From Pseudorhizobium xiangyangii (GTDB lineage: Bacteria > Pseudomonadota > Alphaproteobacteria > Rhizobiales > Rhizobiaceae), in contig NZ_JAJAWH010000012.1 in NCBI RefSeq assembly GCF_020531965.1, positions 1-64,000 on the forward strand: a DNA stretch of 64,000 nucleotides, in the 5' to 3' direction. The notes beneath the pieces were generated by a model that had not been told where the DNA came from, did no database searches, and saw only the letters and a list, made by a program, of their open reading frames with translations. A program made the position numbers and the translations under genes. Shown here piece after piece: positions 36,973 to 46,979 of the stretch. Position 1 is the stretch's first letter, and every line of letters starts with the position of its first letter.

Positions 36973-37864
36973 GCACGGGAACTCCGTTCGGGGAATCGAG
37001 AAAGGCGACCAGATAACGGCAGCCGCCGGTCTCGATCTTGCACGTTCGTGCGTGCCGGAAGGCGGCGACCGGATCCGCCTGGCAAGCTCACCTCGCGGCA
37101 TCGAACGCATCGAAGCCCGCTTCCACGGCAACGGGTTCTCGCCGCATCGGCACGACACCTATGCGCTGGGGGTTACCATGTCCGGCATACAGACCTTCAG
37201 CTACCGGGGCTCATCCCGCTTCAGTCTTCCGGGACGCGTGATCGTACTGCACCCGGACGAGCTGCATGACGGAGGAGCCGGGACCGAAGACGGGCTGGTC
37301 TATCGCATGGTCTACCTGCCCCCGAGCCTCATTGCAGAAGCTTGCGGCCAGACGGCGGGCTCCCTCCCCTTCGTCGCCGATCCCGTCGTTACGGATGTCG
37401 GGTTGCGCGCAGCGCTGCTCGACGTGCTGGAAGACCTGGTGCACGAACCGCAGAGCATGCTCATGGACGACGCCCTGACGCGGATTGCCGCCGGCCTCTG
37501 CCGCAACGCATCTGTTGCGCCTGGGCGTGTCGGCCCCACGGCGCACCGCGCCGTCCTGATGTGCCGTGATTATCTCGACGAGCACTGCGAAGAGACCGTA
37601 TCTTCCGGCGAACTGGAGGAGCTTGCAGGCATGGACCGCTATGAGCTGGCACGACAGTTTCGCCGCGTCCTCGGAACGAGCCCTCACCGGTACCTCGTGA
37701 TGCGCCGTCTGGACCGGGCGCGGCGGGAACTTCGCGCAGGCACAGGCCTGGCGGAGGCTGCTGCAGCAGCCGGATTTTCCGACCAGGCGCATTTCACCCG
37801 CCATTTCAAGAAGACGTTCGGAATGACGCCCGGACGCTGGACGGCGCTCAGCCGCGCTTCCTGA
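36971..37864 (+). CDS. AraC family transcriptional regulator
   Basis: The protein (297 residues with this start) has an N-terminal cupin-like effector domain (FHGNGFSPHRHDTYALGVTM, residues about 49-70) and a C-terminal pair of HTH motifs (GELEELAGMDRYELARQF and LAEAAAAAGFSDQAHFTRHF) with the PGRW ending. The effector is unknown. The exact start is uncertain: the ATG at 36971 would share CATG with the DUF2000 start; a GTG at 37052 would give a shorter protein and leave an 80-base promoter gap. It ends 105 bases before the phytase-like gene. Confidence 0.85.
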   Translation: MHGNSVRGIEKGDQITAAAGLDLARSCVPEGGDRIRLASSPRGIERIEARFHGNGFSPHRHDTYALGVTMSGIQTFSYRGSSRFSLPGRVIVLHPDELHDGGAGTEDGLVYRMVYLPPSLIAEACGQTAGSLPFVADPVVTDVGLRAALLDVLEDLVHEPQSMLMDDALTRIAAGLCRNASVAPGRVGPTAHRAVLMCRDYLDEHCEETVSSGELEELAGMDRYELARQFRRVLGTSPHRYLVMRRLDRARRELRAGTGLAEAAAAAGFSDQAHFTRHFKKTFGMTPGRWTALSRAS

Positions 37865-37968
37865 TGCGGACAATCGCAACCTTCATCAATCTGTCAAACC
37901 TCCATCAACTCATCGTCATGTGAGGATCCTAGGAGAGGGTGTTTCAACCTCTTACCGTAGGTGATCTC

Positions 37969-39327
37969 ATGATCAGGACTTTGCTCGCATCCGTCGCGCT
38001 TGCCGCTTTGATGGGTGGCCACGCCTTTGCCGACGAACAGGAATTTTCCGCCACGCTCGTCTCGCACGCCATTCTGCCGGCGAACACCATCATTGCCGCA
38101 CCGGAAGATGCGCCGGAGCATCTGAAGACCTCCGGCAAGTTCTCGACACCCAACCGCAAGCGCGCCGAAGGCCTCGGCACCGTCCCCGGCAAGGACGGCG
38201 TGCGTCCGACCGGCCTTTCGCTGCCCTTCGACGGCCAGCCCGTCCAGGGCTTCTCCGGCATAAAGACGATGCCGGATGGCACGTTCTGGAGCCTTTCCGA
38301 TAACGGCTTCGGTTCGAAGAGCAACTCGAGCGATGCTGCCCTGATGCTGCACAACATTCGCTTCGATTGGGAAAACGGCATGGTCGAGCGGCTGGACACC
38401 GTCTTTCTCAGCGATCCGGATCGCAAGGCACCCTTCCCGATCGTGCTGGAAGGCAGTGACGCGCGCTACCTGACCGGCGCGGACTTTGACCTCGAATCCA
38501 TCCAGCCGGTCGAGGACGGCTTCTGGGTCGGTGAGGAATTCGGTCCGTACATCCTCAAGTTCTCCAGCGAAGGCAAGCTGACCGACGTCATCGCCACGAA
38601 GGCGGGCGAAGTGGAGGTCAAGTCCCCGGACCATCCGGCTCTCGTCACGCCGGCCAATCCGACGGCAAAGATGGCTGCCTTCAACCTCAAGCGCTCAGGC
38701 GGCTACGAGGGCCTTGCGATGTCGAAGGACGGCACGAAGCTCTATGGCCTGCTCGAAGGCCCGCTCTACCTCGAGGACGGCTCGCTCGAGGCCGCCGACG
38801 GCAAGACGGCGCTCAGGATCATCGAACTGGATGTCGCGTCGAAGGACTGGACCGGACGCAGCTGGTTCTATCCGCTAGCGGACGGTGGCGAGGCTATCGG
38901 CGATTTCAACATGATCGACGACACGACGGCACTCGTCATCGAGCGTGACAACGGCGCCGGCACCGCCGACCGGGCGTGTGCCGATCCGAAGAAGCCGGAG
39001 CCGACCTGCTTTGCGACGCCCGCCAAGCTCAAGCGGATCTACAAGATCGAGATGACGGAAGAGAATGTCGGCAAGGCAGTGCGCAAGATCGGCTATATCG
39101 ACCTGATGCAGGTGAAGGATCCGAATGGCGTGGCACGCCAGGGCGGCGGCGAAGGCTTCTACGACATGCCCTTCGTCACCATCGAGGATGTCGACGTCGT
39201 CGATCCGACGCACATCATCGTCGGCAACGACAACAACCTGCCTTTCTCGGCAGGTCGCGCGATCGACAAGGCGGACGATAACGAATTCGTACTGCTGGAA
39301 GTCGGCGATTTCCTCGCCGCGAAGTAA
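37969..39327 (+). CDS. Secreted phytase-like (esterase-like activity of phytase) protein
   Basis: The 452-residue protein has a signal peptide (residues 1-21, ends GHAFA) and a beta-propeller-like phytase-like domain (PF13449 type): FSGIKTMPDGTFWSLSDNGF, IQPVEDGFWVGEEFGPY, GGYEGLAMSKDGTKLYGLLE and DVDVVDPTHIIVGNDNNLP. The conserved acidic residues suggest calcium-dependent phosphoesterase activity, but many members are uncharacterised. The start at 37969 has TAGGTGAT upstream. Its position across from ppx/ppk suggests a phosphate theme, which is inference. Confidence 0.88.
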   Translation: MIRTLLASVALAALMGGHAFADEQEFSATLVSHAILPANTIIAAPEDAPEHLKTSGKFSTPNRKRAEGLGTVPGKDGVRPTGLSLPFDGQPVQGFSGIKTMPDGTFWSLSDNGFGSKSNSSDAALMLHNIRFDWENGMVERLDTVFLSDPDRKAPFPIVLEGSDARYLTGADFDLESIQPVEDGFWVGEEFGPYILKFSSEGKLTDVIATKAGEVEVKSPDHPALVTPANPTAKMAAFNLKRSGGYEGLAMSKDGTKLYGLLEGPLYLEDGSLEAADGKTALRIIELDVASKDWTGRSWFYPLADGGEAIGDFNMIDDTTALVIERDNGAGTADRACADPKKPEPTCFATPAKLKRIYKIEMTEENVGKAVRKIGYIDLMQVKDPNGVARQGGGEGFYDMPFVTIEDVDVVDPTHIIVGNDNNLPFSAGRAIDKADDNEFVLLEVGDFLAAK

Positions 39328-39340
39328 GCGGTCAATCGAC

Positions 39341-39364
39341 CCTCTCCCCGCTCGCGGGGAGAGG
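39341..39364. terminator. Perfect hairpin between convergent genes
   Basis: CCTCTCCCCG and CGGGGAGAGG form a 10-bp stem with a CTCG loop, between the phytase-like gene and ppx. There is no long T-run. Similar CTCTCCCCGC palindromes are scattered through many alphaproteobacterial genomes, so it may be a small dispersed repeat acting as terminator. Confidence 0.6.
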
Positions 39365-39377
39365 AGACGCCGTAATC

Positions 39378-40898
39378 CTACTCGAACTTGAAGGCCAGAC
39401 GCTTGCCGGTCAGCTTGGCAAGCTGCTGCAGCCGGCCGTCGAGACGCTCGCCGGCCAAATCCGCGTGCTCATGGGGCACCACGAACTCCAGGTCGAGATC
39501 CGGCGACGAGGAACGACGGAAGGACAGGCTGTTGACGATCCCCGGCATGGAGGCCGAAAACAGGTAGACGACACGCAGAAGACCGCCCAGAAGTTTCGCC
39601 AGATCCTGCAGACGCGGTCCGGCGATGGCGGCGAGCGGGCTGGAAGCGCCATCATCCTGCAACCCTTCGAACCGATAGTAATTCGCGAGCGCGAGATAGG
39701 CACGGCCCGGATGCGTGATGCCGACCAGCGACGAGTGCGCTATGAGGTTCAGCGCCTGCGGCCCGCGATAATCCGGATGGGCCCGCCAGCTGATATCGGC
39801 CAGAAGGCAGGCGGCCTGCCGGTAGCGGCTCTCTTCCTCGTTCTCGTCGATGCTGAAAAGCGGCACCATCCGGCCTGTCCAGGTGGTGAGTTCGCGTGCA
39901 TGCTCGGGCGAGCGCGCGCGCAGGATCGCCAGTTCGTCGGCGGCAACCAGCAGAGGATCGCTCGCCTTCTCCTCATCGGAGAGCAGCGAATAGAGGTAGC
40001 CTTCACGAACGCCCTGGGCCGAGAACAGGATGCGGGCCGGCTTCATCGCCCGGAGCACTTCCTGCATCGCAACCGCGCCAAAAGGCAGCAGCGCTCGGCG
40101 GTTCTTGGAGACCGCCTGCCATGCGGGATGCTTGCTGTCCCCACCCTCGATCACCGTATCGAGAAAGGCGTCCATCTCCTTGAACCCGACCTTGTACCCC
40201 TGCATCATGTGCAGCGGGTACCCAGTGATTTCCATGTGCAGCTTGGCAATGTTACGCCAAGTACCGCCCACGGCATAGAAGGTCCGGCCCTCGCCATCCT
40301 TCAGGAACTTCGCCTTGGAAATCTGCTCCGCACTGATGGCCCTCGCCTTTTGCAGCGACTGGCCCGAGGTTTCCGACAGGCGAAGACCACCCAGCGGAAG
40401 GGTAATGCCACGGCCGAGCCGTTCCCTGCGGATGTCGATGAGTTCGAGAGACCCGCCGCCAAGGTCGCCGGCGATCCCGTCCGGATCATGGAAGCCGCTG
40501 ATCACGCCATGGGCGGAATAAAGGGCTTCCTCCTCGCCGGTCAGGACCTGGACCCTGCACCCAAGGATCTGCTCCGCATTGCGGATGAAGCCCGAACCGT
40601 TGGTAGCCTCGCGCGCAGCAGCAGTTGCCAGCACGTAGATGTCGGTTGCTCGGGCCTGCTCGGAAAGAGCTCGAAAGCGTCTGAGCGCGGCAAGCGCCCG
40701 TTCAACGGCCACCGGATCCAGGCGGCCGGTCGACGCAAGTCCCTTGCCCAGCCCGCACAGGACCTTCTCGTTGAAGAGTGTGGCGGGCGCGCGTGAAAGG
40801 CCCTCGTATATGACGAGACGGACCGAGTTGGAACCGATATCGACAACGGAGACCGGGGCGATGCCCGGGAGCCGCCCTTGGGCTTCCGATCTTACCAT
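39378..40898 (-). CDS. ppx: Exopolyphosphatase / guanosine pentaphosphatase (Ppx/GppA)
   Basis: The 506-residue enzyme removes terminal phosphate from polyphosphate or pppGpp. It has the actin-like ATPase fold: VSVVDIGSNSVRLVIYEG (residues 16-33), GDLGGGSLELIDI and the HD-like helical C-terminal region typical of longer rhizobial Ppx. It follows ppk by 5 bases, so synthesis and breakdown of polyphosphate are co-transcribed. Confidence 0.95.
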   Translation of the reverse strand: MVRSEAQGRLPGIAPVSVVDIGSNSVRLVIYEGLSRAPATLFNEKVLCGLGKGLASTGRLDPVAVERALAALRRFRALSEQARATDIYVLATAAAREATNGSGFIRNAEQILGCRVQVLTGEEEALYSAHGVISGFHDPDGIAGDLGGGSLELIDIRRERLGRGITLPLGGLRLSETSGQSLQKARAISAEQISKAKFLKDGEGRTFYAVGGTWRNIAKLHMEITGYPLHMMQGYKVGFKEMDAFLDTVIEGGDSKHPAWQAVSKNRRALLPFGAVAMQEVLRAMKPARILFSAQGVREGYLYSLLSDEEKASDPLLVAADELAILRARSPEHARELTTWTGRMVPLFSIDENEEESRYRQAACLLADISWRAHPDYRGPQALNLIAHSSLVGITHPGRAYLALANYYRFEGLQDDGASSPLAAIAGPRLQDLAKLLGGLLRVVYLFSASMPGIVNSLSFRRSSSPDLDLEFVVPHEHADLAGERLDGRLQQLAKLTGKRLAFKFE

Positions 40899-40903
40899 AC
40901 TGC

Positions 40904-43090
40904 CTATTTCTTGCGTCCGGACATGAGGCCGGCAATCAGTTTCGGAGCACTCGAATTCAGAGCTTCACCACGACCGGATAGACTCGGATTGGTCATGAAA
41001 TACTGTTGTGCGTTAAAAGGTTCCTCGCCGGGACGCACCTCGATGCGCCTTGACGTTCCGTCGGCCAATATCTCGTAGCTCTGCTGGTTGTCAATCAAGT
41101 TGCCCAGCATGATCTGGGACAGAACCTGCTCATGCACCGTGGGGTTGAGAAGCGGCACAAGCGTCTCCACGCGGCGGTCGAGATTGCGGGGCATCATGTC
41201 GGCCGAGCCGATGTAGACGAGCGCCTTGTCCGATGGCAGACCAAAGCCGTTGCCGAAGCAGAATATGCGGCTGTGCTCCAGGAACCGGCCAACGATCGAC
41301 TTGACGCGGATGTTGTCCGAAAGGCCAGCAACCTTGGGGCGCAGGCAGCAGATGCCACGCACCACGAGATCGACATCGACCCCAGCCTGACTTGCGCGAT
41401 AGAGCGCATCGATGATGTCCGGATCGACCAGCGAATTCATCTTCATCCAGATCGCGGCCGGCGCACCGTTCTTGGCGTGGGCGGTCTCTTCCTCGATGTG
41501 GCGCAGGATGCGCGAGCGAAGCGTATAGGGCGACACGGCGAGCTTCATGCTCTCTTCCGGCTCGCCATACCCGGTGATGAAATTGAAGATATTCGCCATG
41601 TCGTGGGCGATCTTCTGATTGCAGGTAAAGAACGACAGGTCCGTGTAGATCTTGGCGGTAATCGGGTGGTAGTTGCCGGTGCCCAGGTGGCAATAGGTGC
41701 GGAGCTTGCCGTCTTCGCGGCGCACGACCATCGACATCTTGGCATGGGTCTTCAGCTCGATGAAGCCGAACACAACCTGCACGCCGGCACGCTCCAGGTC
41801 GCGCGCCCAGCGGATGTTGGCTTCCTCGTCGAAGCGAGCCTTGAGCTCGACGAGTGCCGTCACGGACTTACCGGCTTCGGCGGCATCGATCAGCGCACGG
41901 ACGATCGGGCTATCGTTCGAGGTGCGGTAGAGCGTCTGCTTGATCGCCAGCACATCGGGATCGCGGGCGGCCTGCAGCAGGAACTGCACGACCACGTCGA
42001 AGCTCTCGTAGGGGTGGTGGACGACCATGTCCTTTTCGCGGATCGCAGCAAGGCAATCGCCGGCGTGCTCGCGGACGCGCTCGGGAAAACGCGGATTGAA
42101 CGGTTCAAAGCGCAGGTCGTCTCGCGGCGCCTTGGTGATCTCCGAAAGCGTGTTGAGCGCCAGCAGGCCCGGCAGAACCGCAATGCGATTCTCCGGAACG
42201 CCGAGTTCCTGCACGACGAACTGCCGCAGCGACGCCGGCATCTCGGAGTCGGTCTCGATCCGGATGACCTTGCCGCGGCGGCGGCGCTTCAGTGCCGTTT
42301 CAAAGAAGCGAACTAGGTCTTCGGCCTCTTCCTCGACCTCGATATCGCTGTCGCGGATGATGCGGAAAGTACCGGCACCCTTGACCTCGTATCCCGGGAA
42401 GAGCCGGTTGGTGAACATTCCAACCACATCCTCCAGCGTGATGTAGCGGATGGTCGCGCCATCGTCCGGCAGGCGCACGAAGCGGTCAAGCGTCGGCGGC
42501 AGGCGCAGGAGACCGGTCATCGGGTCGCGGCCGCTCAGGCTGGCGAGCTGCAGGGCGATGGAAAAGCCGAGGTTGGGAATGAAGGGGAACGGATGAGCCG
42601 GATCGATCGACAACGGCGTCAGGACCGGGAAGAGTTCGTTGTCGAAAGTCGTCGCAAGCCAGTTGCGATCCTCCGACGACATCGCGGCGGGCCGGACGAT
42701 CAGGATGTCCTCGCGGGCGAGATACTGCTGCAGAACGGCAAGAGACGCCTGTTGCTCCATCTGCAGGTTATCGATCTCCTGCAGGATCGCGTCGAGCTGC
42801 TCGGCGGGCGTCTTGCCATCGGGGCTGCGAACGACGATGCCCTGCCGCACCTGGCCTTCCAGGCCCGCGACCCGCACCATGAAGAATTCGTCGAGGTTGG
42901 CGGCCGAGATGGAGAGGAAGCGGACCCGCTCGAGTAGGGGGTGGGCCGTGTTCAGCGTTTCCTCGAGAACGCGGCGGTTGAATTGCAGCCAGGAGAATTC
43001 CCGGTTGATGAAGCGGTCCGGGCTGGTCATCAGCTCATGGGCAACCGGCGTCTGTTCGCCCTGCTGATGCGTCTCCGTCGTCAAGTCCAT
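40904..43090 (-). CDS. ppk: Polyphosphate kinase 1
   Basis: Ppk makes polyphosphate from ATP. The 728-residue protein shows the N-terminal [18 protein letters not shown] block, the head domain, and the phospholipase D-like catalytic part with His449 (THAKMSM) and His475 ([11 protein letters not shown]), the two histidines of PPK1. The length is normal. The gene is followed at once by ppx. Such ppk-ppx pairs are usually linked to phosphate starvation; no Pho box was located by eye. Confidence 0.97.
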   Translation of the reverse strand: MDLTTETHQQGEQTPVAHELMTSPDRFINREFSWLQFNRRVLEETLNTAHPLLERVRFLSISAANLDEFFMVRVAGLEGQVRQGIVVRSPDGKTPAEQLDAILQEIDNLQMEQQASLAVLQQYLAREDILIVRPAAMSSEDRNWLATTFDNELFPVLTPLSIDPAHPFPFIPNLGFSIALQLASLSGRDPMTGLLRLPPTLDRFVRLPDDGATIRYITLEDVVGMFTNRLFPGYEVKGAGTFRIIRDSDIEVEEEAEDLVRFFETALKRRRRGKVIRIETDSEMPASLRQFVVQELGVPENRIAVLPGLLALNTLSEITKAPRDDLRFEPFNPRFPERVREHAGDCLAAIREKDMVVHHPYESFDVVVQFLLQAARDPDVLAIKQTLYRTSNDSPIVRALIDAAEAGKSVTALVELKARFDEEANIRWARDLERAGVQVVFGFIELKTHAKMSMVVRREDGKLRTYCHLGTGNYHPITAKIYTDLSFFTCNQKIAHDMANIFNFITGYGEPEESMKLAVSPYTLRSRILRHIEEETAHAKNGAPAAIWMKMNSLVDPDIIDALYRASQAGVDVDLVVRGICCLRPKVAGLSDNIRVKSIVGRFLEHSRIFCFGNGFGLPSDKALVYIGSADMMPRNLDRRVETLVPLLNPTVHEQVLSQIMLGNLIDNQQSYEILADGTSRRIEVRPGEEPFNAQQYFMTNPSLSGRGEALNSSAPKLIAGLMSGRKK

Positions 43091-43149
43091 TTCATCGCCC
43101 CCATTTCACCCCCGGCCGATATTACAGTTTGACGACGGAACTATGACAG

Positions 43150-43857
43150 TCAATCGCCCTCGCCGGGATTTCCAACCTCGTTCAGGACTTCCGCCGCAAG
43201 CTGGCGCGTGATCCGCGTGCCGCGGCCCAAGGCCAGCCGGTCGAGCCGCTCGACGATGGTCTGCGCGGAGCCGAGCGAACGTTCCATCCGGTTGACGATG
43301 TAACCGACAAGCTTGTCATCTATGTAAAGCTGCCGGTCGGCAAACAGCTTGACGATGACCTGGGCGAGGAGTTCCTCGTCCGGTTCGCCGATCTCGACCA
43401 CAGTCGCCGCCTTCAGGCGCGATCGCAGGTCCGGCAGCGTCACCGGCCACGACATGGGCCAGAGCCGCGACGTCATGAGAAGGCTATGACCGTTCTCGCG
43501 GACGCTGTTTATGATGTGGAAGAGTTCGGCATCGTCGAAACCGCGGCGATCGGCGTCCTCGAACAACACAGGGCCCGCTGCGGCGAGAGACGCCCCTCCG
43601 GACCCGCTCGTCGGATGGATATCCGCCGCCTGGCTTCGCGTCTGCCAGATGGCCGCCAGATGAGATTTTCCGGACCCCACCGGGCCGGCAAGAATGACCA
43701 CTGGCGAGGGCCAATGCGGCCATGCGTCGATGATGGAGACAGCCGCATTCAGCCGCTCGGAAACCAGCAGGTCCTCGCGACCCGTCGCTGCATCATAGGT
43801 GAAGGCCAGCGGCAGCTGTTCGTGGCGCCGCTGGTCGCGCTCTGTCGTGTCGTTCAT
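43150..43857 (-). CDS. hdaA: DnaA-like AAA+ replication regulator (HdaA)
   Basis: The 235-residue protein matches HdaA, which promotes ATP hydrolysis by DnaA when bound to the sliding clamp. The clamp-binding motif QLPLAF lies at residues 14-19. The AAA+ part has a Walker A (GPVGSGKSHLA, about 58-68) and LFEDADRRGF as Walker B, with a short lid domain. The ATG overlaps the stop of the upstream permease gene as ATGA, so both are translated together. In the same unit are ppk and ppx downstream. Confidence 0.94.
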   Translation of the reverse strand: MNDTTERDQRRHEQLPLAFTYDAATGREDLLVSERLNAAVSIIDAWPHWPSPVVILAGPVGSGKSHLAAIWQTRSQAADIHPTSGSGGASLAAAGPVLFEDADRRGFDDAELFHIINSVRENGHSLLMTSRLWPMSWPVTLPDLRSRLKAATVVEIGEPDEELLAQVIVKLFADRQLYIDDKLVGYIVNRMERSLGSAQTIVERLDRLALGRGTRITRQLAAEVLNEVGNPGEGD

Positions 43858-44996
43858 TGCTTGTCCTGGGAATGCTCCAGTACCTGGGACGGCGGCACCT
43901 CCTCCCAGGGGAGCGTGGCCGACCGTCCGTAATAGAGATCGCTGTCAAGATACCGCGAGAGGGCGAAACGGACAAGCACACCGACAACGGCTGCCGCGGG
44001 GACTGCAATCAGCAGGCCGACAAAGCCAAACATGGCGCCGAAGGCAAACAGTGCGAACATCAGCCAGACAGGATGCAGGCCGATCCGCGAGCCCATCAGC
44101 TTCGGTTGCAAAATGTTCCCCTCGATGAACTGACCGGCGAAGAAGATGGCGGCGGTGGCAATGATCCAGGTGTAATCCGGCCAGAACTGCACGAGCGCGA
44201 CGCCAACCGAAAGAAGCAGGCCGACGAAGGAGCCCACATAGGGAATGAAACTGATCATGCCCGCGGCAAAGCCGATCAACAGGCCGAAATTCAGCCCGAC
44301 GAGCGAGAGGCCGATGGCGTAGAAAATACCGAGAACAAGGCAGATGGAGCCCTGACCACGGACGAAGCCGGCGATCGCCGAGTCCATATCCCGAGCCAAT
44401 TGGCGCACTGTGATCGATTGATCACGTGGAATCCAGCTGTCCACCTTGGATACCATCTTATCCCAATCGAGCAGAAGATAGAACGCGACGACGGGCGTGA
44501 CGACCAGCAGGGAAAACACGTCGAGCAGCGTGCGTCCCGAGGCCCAGATCTGCTTGAGCAGGCCACCGATGAAACCGGCCCCCTCCGACATCACATTGGA
44601 GAAATTACCCTTCACGGCCTCGATCTGGGCGCTGATCCAATCCGGCAGAAATGCCCGGGGGCTCGCGACCAATTCCTGGAGCTTTCCGATATATTCAGGC
44701 AGCGCCATGCCAAAATCGTTCAACTGGCTGACGATGATCGGAATGATGACCATCAGGGACACGGTGAAGACGAGCACGAAGCAGACAAGGATGACGGTGG
44801 TCGCCATCATGCGGCTCAGGCCCCGCCGTTCCAGCCAGTCGGCTACCGGATCCAGGAAATAGGCGAGTGCCATGCCCGCGACGAACGGCAACAGGATAGA
44901 GCGAAACGCCCAGAGGAAGATAACGAAGACGAAGACGGCCGCCACCCAGAACAGGACCTGGCGCCGAAGGCTCGCGCCGCTGATATGATAAGGCAT
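43854..44996 (-). CDS. AI-2E family transporter
   Basis: The 380-residue membrane protein has about seven to eight transmembrane segments and the family blocks FVAGMALAYFLDPVADWLER and FIEGNILQPKLMGSRIGLHP. Despite the family name, many members (PerM-like) are not autoinducer exporters; substrate unknown. It is the first gene of the hdaA-ppk-ppx unit and overlaps hdaA by 4 bases. The neighbouring divergent gene is purM. The permease-hdaA-purM-purN order is conserved in rhizobia as far as I recall. Confidence 0.92.
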   Translation of the reverse strand: MPYHISGASLRRQVLFWVAAVFVFVIFLWAFRSILLPFVAGMALAYFLDPVADWLERRGLSRMMATTVILVCFVLVFTVSLMVIIPIIVSQLNDFGMALPEYIGKLQELVASPRAFLPDWISAQIEAVKGNFSNVMSEGAGFIGGLLKQIWASGRTLLDVFSLLVVTPVVAFYLLLDWDKMVSKVDSWIPRDQSITVRQLARDMDSAIAGFVRGQGSICLVLGIFYAIGLSLVGLNFGLLIGFAAGMISFIPYVGSFVGLLLSVGVALVQFWPDYTWIIATAAIFFAGQFIEGNILQPKLMGSRIGLHPVWLMFALFAFGAMFGFVGLLIAVPAAAVVGVLVRFALSRYLDSDLYYGRSATLPWEEVPPSQVLEHSQDKQ

Positions 44997-45168
44997 GCGT
45001 CAAATTCCTCATGGCTGCGGCCTGCGACACCGATATGCTGGCATTGCCGCAAAGGTCAAGTGGATCAGCTCCACCGGATGTTTACCCCTGCAAAGGCGGG
45101 CCTGACGCTTGCATAACGCCGCGTCCCGTGCAATGGCCCCTCAAAGCGTAGCGAGCGGAGACAGTACG

Positions 45169-46242
45169 ATGAGCGAGGCGGGCAAGAACGGTCTCACCTA
45201 CAGCGATGCAGGCGTTGATATCGACGCGGGCAACTTGATGGTCGAGAAGATCAAGCCGGCCGTGCGCTCGACGCGGCGTCCCGGCGCCGACGGGGAGATA
45301 GGCGGTTTCGGCGGCCTGTTCGACCTGCGCGCTGCCGGCTTCACCGATCCGGTCCTGGTGGCCGCCAATGACGGCGTCGGCACCAAGCTCAAGATCGCCA
45401 TCGACGCCAATCAGCACGACACCGTCGGGATCGACCTCGTTGCCATGTGCGTCAACGACCTCGTCGTCCAGGGTGCCGAGCCGCTCTTCTTCCTCGACTA
45501 CTTTGCCACCGGAAAGCTCGATCCAGACCAGGGCGCCGCCATCGTGCAGGGCATCGCCGCCGGATGCCGAGACGCCGGCTGCGCGCTGATCGGCGGCGAG
45601 ACAGCCGAAATGCCCGGCATGTATGCGGGCGGCGACTATGACCTCGCGGGCTTCGCAGTCGGTGCCGCGGAGCGCGGCCAGCTTCTGCCGGTTGGCGACA
45701 TTGCAGCCGGCGACATGATCCTCGGCCTCACCTCCTCCGGCGTGCATTCCAACGGTTTTTCGCTGGTCCGCAAGATCGTTACCGTCTCGAAGCTCGACTG
45801 GAGCGATGCGGCCCCCTTCGCGGATGGCAAGACGCTCGGCGAGGCTCTGCTGACGCCGACCCGGATCTATGTAAAGCCGCTTCTGAAGGCTATCCGCGAG
45901 ACCGGCGCCATCAAGGCGTTGGCCCACATCACCGGCGGCGGCTTCCCGGAGAACATCCCGCGCGTTCTGCCGAAAAACCTCGCGGCTGAAATCGATCTCG
46001 ACTCTATTCCGGTCCCGCCGGTCTTTTCCTGGCTTGCCAAGACAGGCGGCGTCGAGGCGAAGGAAATGCTGCGTACTTTCAATTGCGGCATCGGCATGAT
46101 CATCGTCGTGGCCGCCGAGAATGCTCAAGCCGTGACGGACGCGCTGTCCGCCGAAGGTGAAGTGGTGGTGCCGCTTGGCCGCATGGTGGCGCGTGAGGAA
46201 GGCGCTCAGGGCGTCATCTATCAGGGCACGCTTGGCCTATGA
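45169..46242 (+). CDS. purM: Phosphoribosylformylglycinamidine cyclo-ligase (AIR synthetase)
   Basis: PurM makes aminoimidazole ribotide, step five of purine synthesis. The 357-residue protein has [18 protein letters not shown], the ATP-binding [30 protein letters not shown] and [27 protein letters not shown] lies about 9 bases upstream of the ATG. It overlaps purN by 4 bases, so the two enzymes are made together. Confidence 0.98.
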   Translation: MSEAGKNGLTYSDAGVDIDAGNLMVEKIKPAVRSTRRPGADGEIGGFGGLFDLRAAGFTDPVLVAANDGVGTKLKIAIDANQHDTVGIDLVAMCVNDLVVQGAEPLFFLDYFATGKLDPDQGAAIVQGIAAGCRDAGCALIGGETAEMPGMYAGGDYDLAGFAVGAAERGQLLPVGDIAAGDMILGLTSSGVHSNGFSLVRKIVTVSKLDWSDAAPFADGKTLGEALLTPTRIYVKPLLKAIRETGAIKALAHITGGGFPENIPRVLPKNLAAEIDLDSIPVPPVFSWLAKTGGVEAKEMLRTFNCGIGMIIVVAAENAQAVTDALSAEGEVVVPLGRMVAREEGAQGVIYQGTLGL

Positions 46243-46913
46243 TCCCATCGGCCAGCCAGAGGGGCCGCAAGCGCGTCGTCGTCTTCATCTCCGGCGGCGG
46301 CTCCAACATGCTCACGCTGGCAAAGGCGTGCGAGGCTGCGGACTGGCCTGCCGAGATCGCCTGCGTCATTTCTGACAAGCCTTCGGCCGGTGGATTGGCA
46401 AAGGCCGAAGCGCTCGGCATTCCTACCCGCGTGTTCGAACGCAAGGACTATGCCGGCAAGCCGGAACACGAAGAAGCCATTCTGGCAGCGCTAGACGAAA
46501 TCCGGCCGGACATCATCTGCCTTGCCGGATATATGCGCCTGCTTTCCGGTGACTTCATAAGGCGCCACGAAGGGCGGATACTCAACATCCACCCTTCCCT
46601 GCTGCCGCTGTTTCCAGGCCTTCATACGCACCAGCGCGCCATCGATGCCGGCATGAAAATTGCCGGCTGCAGCGTTCATTTCGTCACCGAAGGCATCGAT
46701 GAAGGCCCGATCGTTGCACAGGCGGCGGTGCCCGTGATCGGCAGCGATACCGCCGATACGTTGGCGGCTCGGGTTCTGACGGTCGAGCACCAGCTCTATC
46801 CGTTGGCGCTCAAGCTCGTCGCGGAGGGGAACGTCCGGATGGAGGATGGCCGCGTCATACAGACGAATGGCACCGGCAATGCCGACGCAACGCTTCTGTC
46901 ACCGATGAGCTGA
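46239..46913 (+). CDS. purN: Phosphoribosylglycinamide formyltransferase
   Basis: PurN adds the formyl group to GAR using 10-formyltetrahydrofolate. The 224-residue protein has [19 protein letters not shown] at the start, the catalytic Asn/His in [19 protein letters not shown], and Asp in [11 protein letters not shown]. The ATG overlaps the purM stop as ATGA. A short tail follows the conserved domain. Confidence 0.97.
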   Translation: MIPSASQRGRKRVVVFISGGGSNMLTLAKACEAADWPAEIACVISDKPSAGGLAKAEALGIPTRVFERKDYAGKPEHEEAILAALDEIRPDIICLAGYMRLLSGDFIRRHEGRILNIHPSLLPLFPGLHTHQRAIDAGMKIAGCSVHFVTEGIDEGPIVAQAAVPVIGSDTADTLAARVLTVEHQLYPLALKLVAEGNVRMEDGRVIQTNGTGNADATLLSPMS

Positions 46914-46979
46914 GGCAGGCGCCTCCCACCTCCCGGGTGGTCATCAGGCCCTCTGACCGATGTCACGGCTAGATTGTTT

